DNA from: Panicum virgatum
Taxonomy: Eukaryota; Streptophyta; Magnoliopsida; Poales; Poaceae
Reading direction: 5' to 3'
NCBI RefSeq assembly: GCF_016808335.1
Contig: NC_053137.1
Location: forward strand, 11,272,506 to 11,336,505
DNA length: 64,000 nucleotides
In this document: positions 12,701 to 23,884 of the stretch, piece by piece
Position numbering within the stretch: the first letter of the stretch is position 1
Layout: each line of letters starts with the position of its first letter
The notes under the pieces: model-generated
What the model was told of the DNA's origin: nothing
The model's input: only the letters and a program-made list of their open reading frames with translations
Database searches by the model: none
Program-made: the position numbers and the translations under genes

Positions 12701-14890
12701 CTCTTAAGAGATATGATAACAAGAAACATGGTTTTCACAACACAATTCATTTATGATGAAAAATCAGTTTGTATGTGAAAATTTCTAGAATTTTCTCTAT
12801 TTTTATATTAATTCTAATTAGCCGTGCGGGAGCTGATAGGATAATAACAATAAACAGGATATGCATTGTACTTTGTTGATATATATGGAATCATATACTT
12901 TACTGCTCCATAGTATATATTAAGTTAAAAAAATTGATTGAAGACATTCCATAATGATCAAATAATAAGTCAAAGATTCCAATAGAAATGAAAACTCTAG
13001 TTTCTAGATAATGTGATTTTTTTCCTGCCTCCAGCGGACACACAACCAAGAAAATTCTAGTTCAGAGACTAATCTTTTTTCTTAAAAGAAATAATATTCC
13101 AGTTAAGGGCCCCATGAAGTAACAAAAGAAACTGTGAATATCATCCATCTCTTTCATTTTCAAGGGATTACAGTACCTTGATATATGTCATGCTAACTAA
13201 AACACGTAACATTTCATTTGTACATGAGCATATATATTACTCGCTTAGGAGAGCCCACATCCAACTAATTAACTGATCATTTGTTGATGGAAGCAAGACA
13301 TGCCTGTTAAAAAAAACTCGCCAATTTAACAAGATCATTTATTGATGATGGTACTATTTAGATAGATCAAGTCAGAGATACACAGCAACCCCTGAAATTT
13401 TATTTGGCTACTATACACAAGTGTAATGCAACTATACGTTTTGGTTCTTCAAAAGGTTTAGATATAATACCCCGCGCGTGCATGTATGTGTGCTGCATCT
13501 CTCAAATACTAATAACTTTAATCAATCCAATAAGTCAGAGTTAATAGTGACATCTCATTAATTAGGTTATTTATGCATGCATATATGACTCTTATTAGCG
13601 CTAATAGTTCATGAGTATGTTATGTCTATGATGGTCACATCATTGTGTATATATATTATCTCCATTCGCTTTGTTTTACCATATAATAAATACGACAGGA
13701 TGTGACCTGAAAGAACCGATAGACTAATATAGCGGCCAGTTGCTGCATTTCCCATCTTCTTAATCTATCTGTTGTCGTACCGTGCAAAATGAGCTTGACT
13801 CTGATCTGTATGTAGCATATGTCATCAGCATGCCTATAAGCTTTGCTAAAAAAAAACATGCCTATAAGCAGGTTAGTTATGCAAAAGTCAATGCTGATCC
13901 AACCATGTGGAGGCTGCAGCTTACCACATGTTCTCTGGATAAATATTAGCGGATAGATGCTAAGACTCTCATCTGAATATTAGTGGATGTATAGGCAAAA
14001 ACCATAACAAGTAAGCTAGCCGCCTACAAATACATAATAACTTGCCATTTTATTAAGATGGTCCTTTGTTAATGGTACAAATTAAACAATCAAGTAAGAA
14101 AGTGAAATACGGTAGCAACGTAATGTATCAAGTGCACAACAAACCATGTGCTTTCATTCTTCAACGAATTATGTGTACCCAGGTGTGCATTCTTGTGAAA
14201 TTATTCTTTAAATAATTAATTAGATGAGAAGGCAGACTTAATGGTGACATCGTCTCATTGTTTGAGCTACATTATTAGGTTGTTCGTGCATATAATTGCA
14301 GCCAGTATCGTTCCAAAAGTCTTTGGGGGTACGTACCGTGTGTATTTTATCTCAGTCGTGCTACTGTTTTAATGTATGCATGCGACAGGATAGATGTGGC
14401 CTGAAAGAATTGTTATTAGGGTAATATATACCGGCCATCAGTTGGTGCATTGCCATCTTGTTTCTTGTCATCGTATTGACTAGTGGCGGACCCAGGAATT
14501 TTGTAGAGCCCGAGCCAATATCGCAAAAAATAGACCCGAACCAACAGCAAGTCTAATGCCAGCCACAATTGAACCATTTGATGTTTGATTGATCGGTTTT
14601 GTCTTCTCCATGTGCTTAACTAATGTGATGAGTGTGTGTGGGTTTATTATTTGTACTTCAAATAAATCCAAGTGAATCAATTTTAAATCAGTAAAGCATG
14701 CATATAGTTTAGATATTGACAAATATAATGTATAGTTCGATTCTCGAATTATGTTTTGCTTACAAAAGATACAGATGAGTGTGCATTTTTCTTAGATCAA
14801 CAAAAGCAGTGTAGGTAAGCTTCACTAAGAATATGTTCAATAGAAACCTCACATGTCAATTCAAGAGAAGCATCTTGGGTGAAAATAGGC
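12701..14890. other. Intergenic, nothing recognised
   Basis: AT-rich spacer with no supportable coding. A segment near 12800-12840 resembles bases 70-110 at the window start (a TTCTAATTAGC motif), suggesting two fragments of the same degraded repeat. Confidence 0.45.
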
Positions 14891-14899
14891 AGCCTGTGA

Positions 14900-15228
14900 G
14901 AGATCCGGATCTGGTGGTTTCACTCTATCAGGTAAAATATGGTGTTCCCTGGGGTCCTATCGGCGCCGGGTCATAATGTGAGGTTTCAGCGACTTTTTGA
15001 GAGTGAGATTGTGGGTGGGCACTGCGATAGGGCTTTCGGTCTGGTTGCTGGGTCGAGTGGAGTTGTTTTTACACATGTTAATGTCCCAATCCAACCAGAC
15101 GAGTTTCAGTTGTTTTTTTTTTCTTTTTCCTGCCTATGGTCTCCCAAGACCGTAGTCTTGTATTTTTCTACTATATCAATAGAAACTAGCACTATCTTGT
15201 GCGTTTTGTTCAGTTCGTTCAAAAAAAT
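14900..15228 (+). mobile_element. 5'-truncated non-LTR retroelement remnant (tentative)
   Basis: A short GC-rich frame is followed by a T-rich stretch, a TTGTATTTTTCTACTATATC segment and an end at GTTCAGTTCGTTCAAAAAA. The layout and the terminal A-tract following CGTTC resemble 3' ends of grass LINE-like elements, including the one at 20.68 kb in this window. No target-site duplication was found. Confidence 0.4.
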
Positions 15229-16101
15229 TAATGACCAAATATTGTTGCAAATCTGTTTGGATCCAATATGTATGAACCTCAATCTAGATTTTTCTTGACA
15301 GCTTGAAACTTGTATTAGAAATAAATGAGCCAGAACTGGAATGATGTGTACTATGCAGAACATGGATGGAGTTATATGTATACAATCTAGTTCAAAGAAT
15401 CCAAACAGTTGTGCTGTGGATGGGTGATGTCAAAGATAGTCACCACGACCATAAGTTGTGTCTTTGGTGCCACTACCCGCGGGCCCCAAGGTCGTGTCAA
15501 CTTCAAGTGCAAAATGAGATGTGCATGTTTAATCTTGAGTCCTTGGAGACGCCAGGTATGGTGTTACGTTTTGCCTTTATAAATGCCACTTCACGCAGTG
15601 GGAAAAGGAGAATGGAGACTTATTGATAATGAGAGTACAGTGTGTGTGGTCGTGTTCTTTGAGAGCTTGGATTCTCCATGGTTGTCCTATGTTTTTGTTT
15701 GAATCTTACAAATCGAGAATAGTTATCGACTTATCGTCGCGGTTCATCCACTGGAAGATGTAGCCATCCAGCAGCATTTCTATTTCCATCTAATTTAAGA
15801 TTATATCAGTCACAGGTGCCTGTCTCGACTCTCGACAAACACAAAAACAACTGCGTAAACTCTGGAGCTTAGAGACCAGTCTATTTTCTTCCACTTGATC
15901 CAACAATTCATTGTAAAAAGAGTTCCTAACTAAGGGGTATCATTCAGATATCGTTGCAGAGAGCTTCTTTGTACAATCTTTTTAGGGATTTCTTTTTTGT
16001 TTTATAATGTAAAAGAGGCCAAAGAAGATTTATGCTATCATGCATGTTCCTACCTGCTATAGGTATGCCACTCTCTAGTTTGGATGTTAGCACTAAACAG
16101 G

Positions 16102-16134
16102 CCATTCATTTAGTAAATGAATGAATGGCCTATT
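16102..16134. repeat. Short perfect inverted repeat
   Basis: GGCCATTCATT and AATGAATGAATGGCC form a hairpin around a TAGTA centre. It could be a very small foldback or chance; no function is assigned. Confidence 0.5.
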
Positions 16135-16801
16135 AGAAAGCGTCAACCAAAAGTTGGGTAACTTCAAGCATCGTTTTAAGAATATGTACCACTAGATTTG
16201 CTGTGGAAAAAAAAATCGGGATATGTTACTTTCACTAGTATTTTCTGTTAGCATTTATGTATATGAAGGTAGTGATCAAACTTCAAAGTTGGAGTAATTT
16301 GCCTGGTGATGGATTGAGACGCCACAAACAGGAGCACTCTGCAAGCTACTGCAAACGGACAAGAGAAAATATTCTGTCTGGAATGTCCATAGGATTTGAA
16401 GGAGACGTATCACATATATGAATGATGGGGCCAAACATCATCCGTACAATATCTGCATGATGATATTGCAACCTGATTGCAAGGTGCAGTTGGACAATTC
16501 GAACCGTTGTGTTTGTCACTGCGCGCGCCTTGTTTCTGTTTGGACGCGGATATGTCGGATTATGCGGTAGGCTGGACTTCATAATCCCAAATAAACCTCT
16601 TACTCAATTTTGGTATGAAATTGGCGTTCTTGTTTTTTTTTCACCAATTGGTGTTCTTGTTCATTGTATATTTGGAGCACTGAAATCCAATGTCAGGAAG
16701 CCCAAGTTCCCAAAGTGGATCTAATACACCTTCGAATCATAATGCGTTGTTAGTCTTTATTATTAAGGTTGGGGACATCATAGAGTGCGCTCTATCTATT
16801 A

Positions 16802-16932
16802 TACTCCCTCCATCCTTGTTTGGCTTCTACAGGTACATAGGTTTTGTTATACAACTAAATATACACTATATCCAGATACGTAATATCTAGGAAAGACAAA
16901 TAACTTAGAATTTATAAATAGGATGGATACAA
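16802..16932. mobile_element. Degraded Stowaway-like MITE
   Basis: ACTCCCTCCATCC at the left and GGATGGATA at the right are the characteristic Stowaway ends in inverted orientation. An internal AACTTAGAATTTATAAATA segment is typical of this group. Confidence 0.55.
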
Positions 16933-18669
16933 TGCAAAATGCAAGAGGAATGAGCATTGTGTTGGTATGACAAAATTTGTGCAGCCACACAACCGAGCAA
17001 TTTGATTTCCATGTCAAATATACGAATAATTAATGGCATGACAGGCAAAAGATGCCTGCTACAAAATACTGATTAGCTTTGCCATTCGAAATAATAGAGT
17101 TTACGGAATTTCTCATTCTGCCACACTGGAGGTCCACATCATCTCATTTCACTGTGATGGGAGAACACTCCGTGTTGTTTGACATGTTTGATTCAAAATG
17201 TGAAGAAAAAAAAGAATCACAAAATGCCACCTAGAGTGTGTCATTGACATGCGGAACCCAATCGCTTGCATAGTTGCATGTTGCTCCCAGAACCAGCTGC
17301 GTCTCCTTTCCTAATTGCTCAGCTGACCAAGTCAAAATATTCATACTCTGGGTCATGCTATCAAGTTGTATCAACTGAGAGGTTTCTGTTTCGATTCGTT
17401 ACCCGGACACCACTAGTGTCTGGTGATTCAGGAACTAATTGCTGTGGTTTGTTGCAATCACACTGTTCCCAGATGCTAAATTAGGTGGGCATTCCCCCAT
17501 CTTCTCCTCAGAACATTGTCTTCATGCACCATTGCAAATGCAACATTGGCATAGCGACCCTTGATCTCCATCCAGCAATTGACCTCAGCAGGGCTACCAA
17601 TGTTCTCTGTATTACTGTATTAGTCGATAGCAAAAGCCATTAACCATACCCTTCCTCCACTGGAAAAAGAGCAAGAGGTCTCCACTGAACTAACTTTGCT
17701 TTCTTTCTGCAGGGTACATAGCAGACGCACTCAGCTCTCATGCACTGAACGGGCCGCCGTTGTCCCAGAAATCCCTAATGGAATGCAGCATCAGCTACTG
17801 TTCTCTGCTTAGTAACAACGTGACACCTGAAGACTGTCGCTCATCCACTAAAAGTGACAGCAAAAGGCATTAACAAGAATGCTCCCAGCAAATGATACTG
17901 AAAAGTGAAAGTCAAAAATAGTAATGGCCAGGCCTAAGATAGCACTTGTGGAATAAGCCAGACGAGTAAAAGACAACTTTTTTCAAGAACATAGTGAAGT
18001 CCTGTTTTCTTCCATCAAATTTCTAGCCTTGGGTCCAAAAGAGGCTACCAAGTTGGGCAGAATTATCATGAGTTGTTGGTATGAACCCTGCGCAGTATGG
18101 AATCTTCAAACCCACAAAATTCAGAACACTTGGACTCCATTGAGATTACTAGCAACAGTTCAGAGGAATTTTGAAACTAACTCAAATTACAATACAATAA
18201 ACTTTTACCACCATAACAGTTCTTGGTACTTCAGCATGCCTTCAAAATAATTCAAATCCTCTATAGGAAGGTCACTAACACGGAGCACTAACACAGAACT
18301 AGCATTAGGGATCATGCATTGTAGTCAAATGCGATGCCACAAGCCCACAACCTACAGATCATTTACAGATGAACTAAGGACATACACCATGCTGCACATG
18401 GCAATCTAGTCTGGAAGGTAAAAGAGAAAACAGTTTTGGAATATGGTACTTCGTTCCATGATACAGAAAGCTGCACAAATTTTGAAGATGAGTTGAGCTG
18501 ATCTAACTTCAGTAGTTCATAACTGATGGGTTGTCCCGAATTTGTGCAGTTTTCTTTCAGCTGGAGAATATGAGAACTGATAACCTAAGAATATTAAGAT
18601 GCGACCTTTCCTGAAGTCTAGGATTCCCTACAACTATAATCCCTACCATGAAACAGATGGTATTGTCCA

Positions 18670-21600
18670 TCACAAAGTCAGTGGTTTCAAACCAGATTCA
18701 GAGAAATGGCTGCCATCATGGAGGAATACACCCCCACTGTGAGGAAGCAAGATTTGTGGATTCTTGGCTTTTGCATCAATGTTTTGGGATGGTGAAACTT
18801 CCTTCAATTTCTTCACAAAACCAAAGAATTTAGCAACCTGCAACGCATACCTTCATTAACAGGGAAAACTGAATTAGTGTTGTTTGTGCAAATCAAAATT
18901 GCTGTTAGGAATTATGGAACCATAATTCTGTCAGCAAGCACTACAACATGATAATTTTTGTACGACTACCAGCCGTCACGGTTAAGATTTCTCCGATGGT
19001 CGTACAACTCACAGCATGGCAATCTTTTGTAAGCAAAACAGTATGATTCAAATATTCTTAAAAAAATCGTTTGTCTTTGATAGTCAAGCAGAACCTCAGA
19101 AAACAAGAATAACATATTTAAAAAAAGTTGCAACAAAGTCAGTAGACAAGAGCAATTGGTGTTTGTATAACAGAACCCCCCCCCCCCCCCCCCCCGCATC
19201 GCCCTCCCTGGCGACTCAGGGGGCGACACCGCGCCGCCGCCTCCCGTCCCCGCAGTAGCTGCCTCCGGTGGCCGCTGCCGCCGCCGGCGACCGGCAGGGC
19301 GGCGGCGGCGGCCCGCAGCCGAGCCGAAGCCGGTTCGCCCGCCTCCTCCCTCCCTCCGTTCCCTCTCTCCCTCCTCTCAGCCTTCAAACCTTGCTCCGTT
19401 GTCCCGCTCCGCCCCTCGCCGCCGCCGGCCTCTGGGGGGCGGACCTGGCCTTCCCTTCGCCGGATCTACGCCTCCAAGGGGCGGATCTGCTCGTCCTCGG
19501 CGGGCGTCGTGGGGGCCGGCCCTCCGTCTCCGGCGCGGCGTCCCTGGCGCGGTCGCCCTGGCCGTGCCGCGGCGGCTGGGTGGGCTTGCTCGCGTGCCGC
19601 GTGGGGGCCGGCCCTTCGTCCCCGTCGCGGCTGCCCTGGTTGGGGCTCGCCTAGGGTGGTCGCTCCATCCCCGGCGTCCGGTGCTGCGGTGGTTTCGTCC
19701 TCCTCGACTATGCTGCCGGCGGGGTGGGCTCGCCGCGTCCTGGGATGTCGGTGTCTGCCCCCACTGGCCTTGGCATGGAGATTTTTGCTCCTGGTGAAAA
19801 TCATGTCCGTGCTGCGGACTGGCGACGATGGTGCCTGGTGCGTCATGTCCCTGTTGGGGGCGTTGTCATGGGGCACCTCCATGCCTCCACTGCTGGTCTT
19901 GGCCTCCGCGTCTCCGCCACCGCCTTCGGGTCTGCCTCGGGCTATCTGCGCCATTGCGTCAGCCGCTGTCGCGGCGATCCGCCCTGGCATGGAGGTTGGT
20001 TCCCTGGTGAAAACCATGTCCGGTGCTCGGACTGGCGACGTTGGCGCCTGGCGCGTCATGATCCCTCTTGAGGGCGTCGTCTTGGGACTTCTTCACGCCT
20101 AGGGTGGTCGGCCTCTTGGGTGTTACCTACCTGTGCTCCATTGACGCTTCATCACCATGGTTTGCTTGTTCTGCGACTACCTTGACGGTTGCTTTGCCGT
20201 CATTGTGCTGGCGGATGCTTTGCCGCCCCTGATTCGCTCGGTTTGGCGGATACTTTGCCGCCCTTGCTACTCCTACTCTGGCGGATGCTTTTGCCGCCTT
20301 GTTTGCGCTGCTTATTGGTCGTCTCCGGCGGATGCTTCGCCGTTGTGGAGCTGCTTCTTCTGGTGGATACTTGGCCACCCTCTGGTTGTTTTCGTGGTCT
20401 CAGTCGGCGGCCTCGGTGATGTTGATCTTCATGTAGGTTCATCTGTGTTAGGTCGCTTGGTGGGTCTTGGCGGGTTGGTGAGGTTTTCACTTCTATTCTG
20501 TGGTTGTTGTTCTGCTAGTTCTTTGGCCGTTTGTTTTCGTTGGCCTTTCTTCAGTTTTTTCTCTGTTGTTAGTCCTTTGTGTGCTTGTGCAGGTCAACTC
20601 CTGTTTGGCCAGCATCAAGTTATGTCTGTAATCTGCTTCCCTCTTAACGAAATACGTGCTAAGGCACGTTCGCGAAAAAAAAGTCAGTAGACAAATGAGT
20701 ATTGGGTGACTGTTAAAGTGTTAAACTTACTTTCTTTTAGCTTCGATATCCCAGCTAAAATCAATATTTGGTTCGCAGTCCAGTACAAGAGCAGGAACCT
20801 AAGTGGCATATATGTATCAGTTTTCAAGGATCAATAACATCTTTTCACAAGAAAATAAACACATGATGCTTACTTTCTGGATACTAGAGTGCACACGACT
20901 CCCTTCTAGATAAAACACTCTGTCTTTAATATCTGGGTGCAAGGAGTGATCCATGCTATATGGCAATTGACTTGCTGACAATAGTCTGTGATCCCCATGT
21001 TGAGAAGGCAGTAACCAGCATTCATGTTTCTCATGCAAATCTTGCAGATACTGCAGTGTGACACTTCCTTCTTCAGATCTACTTCGAAGCATCATTCTCT
21101 TGTGACAAGTATCAGGGGTAGCTCTAAGATAGATAAATCCATCAGGGATAAGGCCAGGAAGAGATGACAGCACAGGGTCAAACCAAGAGTCATAAATGCT
21201 AAGCTCCATCCCATTCAACCAGTTAGCTTCATGAACAGCACGAACAAACACCTGCAGAAAGGCGTGCACAAAAAAGTAACTCCATTTGCACAAGATAGAA
21301 CAGGAAATGAGTAAAGACAAATAGCAAGATTTGTTACAGAACTAATCACCCAAGAGGACAGCATTATGCATCTCCATTTCTTTTGAAACATTGATTTTAA
21401 GTAATAAAAGATACACATGACTTTTGAGCTACTCTGAAAGGTTGCTGGTTATAAGTCTACAGCACATTTAAGGAACTAAAAGAAAAAGACACACCATTCG
21501 ATCACTGAAGATGCTCCGTTCCACCAATCTGAGCGGCTTCATTCCTCCACAGGACTCCTTTTCTTGCATGAGCCTTGTTACAAACACATAGTTTTGAAAT

Positions 21601-23091
21601 GTGTAGGCATACCTCTGAGGTTCAGCATAAAAGGCGCCCAAAATATTGAAATGGTTGGGACCAACATCCTGCCATTTTGAGACTGGCTCAGGTACAATCT
21701 CCACAAGATCACGCAGCTCAACTGTCTCATTAGCAATCTTCTGTAAGAAGGTAGACTTCCCCACACTGATGTTTCCCTCAACACAAAAGGTTATCCTCCT
21801 GTCCTTGGCCGGTTGCATGACAGGCACCTCACTCTCCTCTTTCAGTTCCCGAACAACATTGTCTTTCACGAAGGATGCTATGCTCTCTGCATGGCTCTTA
21901 TGAATTATTCCAACAGAACTTTGCAAAAACTGAACCATCTTCTCAGTAGACCCACCCACGCTGCAACAATAAAGAAAATCTGTTGGAGCTCTCAGGACAC
22001 AAGCAGAACAAGGAACTTTTCAAAAGGTATCTATTCAGCCAAACATTTATGTGACCAAAACATGATATAACAGACAGGACATACCGAACCCATCATTCAT
22101 ACAGTTTGGTCGTGTAACAGTCTGGAGCCAACTCCTGAATATTCCTAGCTTCCTAATTAAGTGAACGAATGGGACCTTGAATTAACTCTGTGATCAACCT
22201 CGGCAATGCCAGCCAATGAAGTGGCAGGATTACACAATGCAACAAATGATCTTTACGCCTTATAGTTGAGATTTTAGTTTGCATCTCGGGACAGAGAACA
22301 GGCACCAAAACCTGATAGGAGAGAGCAACTCCTGATGTTGGGCACTGAGCACCTAAAAGCTCTTATAACTAACCTTCAAGTGCTGAGCTCTCCATGGGGA
22401 TTTACTAAAAGAAGCACTAGGCATCATACCAAGGCAAGGCAATCTGAACTTCCCAGTGCAACATGCCTAAATAAAAGACAAACTCCACGAATAAAAGGGG
22501 ATCAATTTTGGATTTCAGTGTATTACACGCTGCGACCACTGATTCGACTATTTACCACACTACTGAACATGAACGACAGGAGATAAAAAGGCAAGTTCCA
22601 CCTGACCACGCATGTTTTCCTCATTCCCAAATCAACACCTCCAGCATAAGGACCCCAATCGCAACCTCACATTGTGCGGTTCTTCCTCTTCCCAAGAAAC
22701 CCGTTCAATGACCCACGTATATCTCAACAAGGAACCAGAAATTTCGCACGGATGCATATACCTTATCCGTGTACAGCTGCTTGAGCCGCGCGAGATCCGT
22801 GAACCCGCCGTCGACGAGCTTCCTTAGGTTCCGCGGCCCGACCCCGGGGATCCCCAGCAGCTCCACGCTCTCCCTAGCCGGAAACCGCGCCTCCCTCCCG
22901 CCGCCGGCCGCCGAAGACGAGAACCGCCGCCCCCCGAACCGCAGGGACCCCGCGGCGGCGGGGAAAAGGAGGGGCGCGGACGGGGCGGTGGAGGTGGAGG
23001 GGAGGACCGGGCGGGGGGCGGGGGACATCGCGGACGGGTGGGAGGAGCTACGGGCGGGTCGGCAGCGGCGGGGAGGGAGGAGGCGGCGCAT
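18670..23091 (-). CDS. Deoxyribonucleoside kinase (plant dNK family)
   Basis: Phosphorylates deoxynucleosides in the salvage pathway. Exons on the minus strand: 23091-22762, 21960-21495, 21251-20874, 20798-20731, 18850-18670. Exon 1 encodes a Pro/Arg/Ser-rich leader, likely an organelle transit peptide, then a helix-hairpin-helix-like LLGIPGVGPRNLRKLVDGGF segment found in plant dNKs. Exon 2 carries the P-loop EGNISVGKST (about residues 172-181) and the catalytic ERS motif (VERSIFSDRM). Exon 3 has the substrate/LID region with repeated Arg (RMMLRSRSEE). Exon 4 encodes VPALVLDCEPNIDF, and exon 5 starts with YALQVAKFFGFVKK and ends in TGA. Exons 2-5 join in frame. The exon 1/exon 2 join is off phase as drawn (exon 2 starts with one extra C), so a microexon or an alternative donor remains to be placed. 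The last intron holds a retroelement. Confidence 0.88.
19150..20679 (+). mobile_element. Non-LTR retroelement in the last kinase intron
   Basis: The 15-base sequence AAAGTCAGTAGACAA flanks the element on both sides (19135-19149 and 20680-20694) and is a clear target-site duplication. The + strand ends GCACGTTCGCGAAAAAA, a LINE-type tail. The 1.5 kb body is very GC-rich, begins near a run of about 19 C (19177-19195) and carries internal tandem repeats. Long open frames occur on both strands but show no RT, endonuclease or gag, so it is probably a non-autonomous derivative. It is antisense to the kinase gene. Confidence 0.75.
19772..20395 (+). repeat. Two internal tandem repeats of the retroelement
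   Basis: A segment of about 90 bases at 19772-19860 (CCTTGGCATGGAG, then CTGGTGAAAATCATGTCC) recurs about 211 bases later at 19983-20070. Then a motif of about 21-45 bases, GGCGGATGCTTTGCCGCC with variations, is repeated about five to six times between 20210 and 20395. Confidence 0.6.
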
Positions 23092-23884
23092 GGCCGGCGG
23101 CGGCGGGGGGCATGGGGGTTTAGGGTTGTTGATTTTTGGCGGGAAGGGGGGTGCGGAGGTCGAGGAGACAGAGCTGCGTGCTGGCTGGCTGCGGCCGGAG
23201 CAGAGCAGGGACTTCGCCTCTGTACTAGAAAACCAGGGTTTGTTTTTCTCTTTTTGCACAAAAACCAACCAAAAATGGTTTTCACTTTACACGTCTGTTA
23301 TTTTTTCTTAAAGATTAAAGATACTTTCACGTCTGTAGGACGCCATCATTTAACAGGTTTACCGAATATATCGAAAAAATGTTAACACTTCTTTTATATA
23401 AGAGATTACTTATCGATGAGGAACAGAGGTTTTATGTTTCTTTATTATAAAATTATCCTTAAAATCCTTTTACTCTGTAGGCAGAATATTTCGCGTTAGA
23501 GTAAAAGAACCATGTCGTCTTTAATTAACATGAGACTCTAATGTAGAAGCAAATTGAGGCAGATCCAAAATGCAAGCATTTAAAAACGAGGGAGACATGA
23601 CATGCTATTTTCTTAGTGAAAGCTGAAAAGTATTCAAATTCTTTCAAAATTCGAAGTTCAAAGTTTGGACCGAGAGCTGACTCCATGTAAAAAGTGTAAC
23701 GGCCCTCCAATGGTTTTAGACCCGGCGAGATTTTAGTGGGCTTGAAACCCAAGCCAGATCCGGCCCAATGAACTCGCACCATTTTCACGGGGGCCCCACC
23801 GCCCTGGAATTCCGAAATTTGAAATTCCCACCTCCCCACCGCCTTTCCGGCTTTTCGCTCCACCCCTCCTCCCTGCCCCCAGCG

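Larger units (their letters stand above)
15229..18669. other. Intergenic spacer between NRAMP5 side and kinase gene
   Basis: No gene could be supported. It contains a short inverted repeat (16102-16134), a degraded Stowaway-like MITE (16802-16932), and otherwise AT-rich sequence with short random frames. Confidence 0.5.

Noticed and set aside
19268..20690. Several overlapping frames of 115-197 codons
   Set aside because: They lie inside the non-LTR element, on both strands, with low-complexity composition and no known domain.
22769..23311. Pro/Gly/Arg-rich + strand frame of 180 codons
   Set aside because: Antisense to the kinase exon 1, which has the conserved LLGIPGVGPRN segment.
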